Source: Pseudomonadota bacterium
GTDB lineage: Bacteria > Pseudomonadota > Gammaproteobacteria > Xanthomonadales > Xanthomonadaceae
Direction of reading: 5' to 3'
NCBI GenBank assembly: GCA_023423235.1
Contig: JAFAFY010000085.1
Span: forward strand, 1-12,792
Length of the DNA: 12,792 nucleotides
Part shown: positions 12,360 to 12,792 of the stretch, one piece after another
How the letters are laid out: each line of letters starts with the position of its first letter
Numbering within the stretch: the first letter of the stretch is position 1
Translations under genes and position numbers: made by a program
The notes under the pieces: generated by a model
What the model saw: the letters and a program-made list of their open reading frames with translations, nothing else
Database searches by the model: none
Told to the model about the DNA's origin: nothing

Positions 12360-12792
12360 ATGCGCCCTGCACTCCCGTCGAACGTCCTGCCCCTGGCCGC
12401 CCTGCTCGCGCTGGCGCTGACCGCCTGCGATACGCCGCGCAGCGACGATGCCGCCACCACCCCACCCGCAGCCCCTGCTGAAGCAGCGCCCGCGTCGGCG
12501 ACCGCCACGCCGGAGGCCACCGCGGCCGCTGGCGATCGCATCGGCGCGGACGCGGTTTGGCAAGGCCGACTCGATGCCTGCCGCGACGGGACCGGGCCGC
12601 TGGATGCCTGCGTGCTGGAGGCGATGCGCGCCAGCGGCGCCACGCCGGCGGCGATCGCGGTCGCCGAGCGCTTGGCCGCCGAAGGCAACCCTGGCTACAT
12701 CGAGGGCTGGCGCGAGACCGACGGCGTCGGCATCGCGTCGCTGGTCTATCCGTTTCGCGCCAATACCAACACGGGCCTCTGGCTGGTGGGCG
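12360..12792 (+). CDS. putative lipoprotein, 3' end missing
   Basis: An open frame of 144 residues that runs off the right edge without a stop. Residues 1-23 are a lipoprotein signal with hydrophobic LPLAALLALAL and lipobox LTAC, the lipidated Cys being residue 23, so the product is probably envelope-anchored. Residues 24-60 are a low-complexity Ala/Pro/Thr/Glu linker, as in many surface lipoproteins. The folded part begins near 62 (IGADAVWQGRLDACRDG), contains a possible disulfide pair (C74 and C84) and includes VYPFRANTNTGLWLVG at the edge. No family is recognised with certainty. It is transcribed divergently from the SDR gene with a 101-bp gap. Codon choice (G/C at third positions) matches the neighbours, which supports a real gene. 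Confidence 0.8.
   Translation, partial: MRPALPSNVLPLAALLALALTACDTPRSDDAATTPPAAPAEAAPASATATPEATAAAGDRIGADAVWQGRLDACRDGTGPLDACVLEAMRASGATPAAIAVAERLAAEGNPGYIEGWRETDGVGIASLVYPFRANTNTGLWLVG

Overview
The window is a GC-rich chromosomal segment from a gammaproteobacterium, most probably of the family Xanthomonadaceae (Lysobacteraceae). The placement rests on the 5' end of a 16S rRNA gene at the left edge, read on the minus strand. Its V1 region and the rRNA leader just upstream (boxA-like CTTTGACAGT, then a TTGTGCGGACGTC block) look like those of Xanthomonas/Lysobacter/Luteimonas relatives. The protein genes fit this: SirB1, rubredoxin, ThiE, HemL, ArgD and an HSDL2-type SDR. Genus cannot be decided from what is visible.

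Layout. Positions 1-602 hold the start of an rRNA operon transcribed leftwards: 16S 5' end, a leader with boxB/boxA-type antitermination elements and a long hairpin, and two near-duplicate sigma70 promoters about 100 bp apart, with a weaker third candidate behind an A-tract. Divergently from it run a small DUF192 lipoprotein (688-1140) and a SirB1-family protein (1213-2052). A rubredoxin gene (minus) converges on SirB1 and diverges from thiE-hemL-HAD phosphatase (2368-5010), a likely operon for thiamine phosphate synthesis, tetrapyrrole (5-aminolevulinate) synthesis and a small phosphatase; hemL and the phosphatase overlap by 4 bp.

Positions 5114-10068 are the most distinctive part: four tightly packed genes encoding an exported DJ-1/PfpI-type protein with a helical C-terminal extension, an OmpR-type response regulator, a membrane histidine kinase with a degenerate G1 box and short ATP lid, and an exported class-C-like serine hydrolase with a four-helix membrane anchor. 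The last two junctions are ATGA overlaps and the first gap is 4 nt. This looks like one envelope-sensing and envelope-acting module whose kinase and regulator are built in; its substrate and signal are unknown.

On the minus strand at the right, an HSDL2-like short-chain dehydrogenase (11440-12258) lies upstream of an ArgD-type acetylornithine aminotransferase (10114-11340). Diverging from the dehydrogenase is a lipoprotein gene (from 12360) that runs off the window. No insertion sequence, CRISPR array, tRNA or attachment site was seen.
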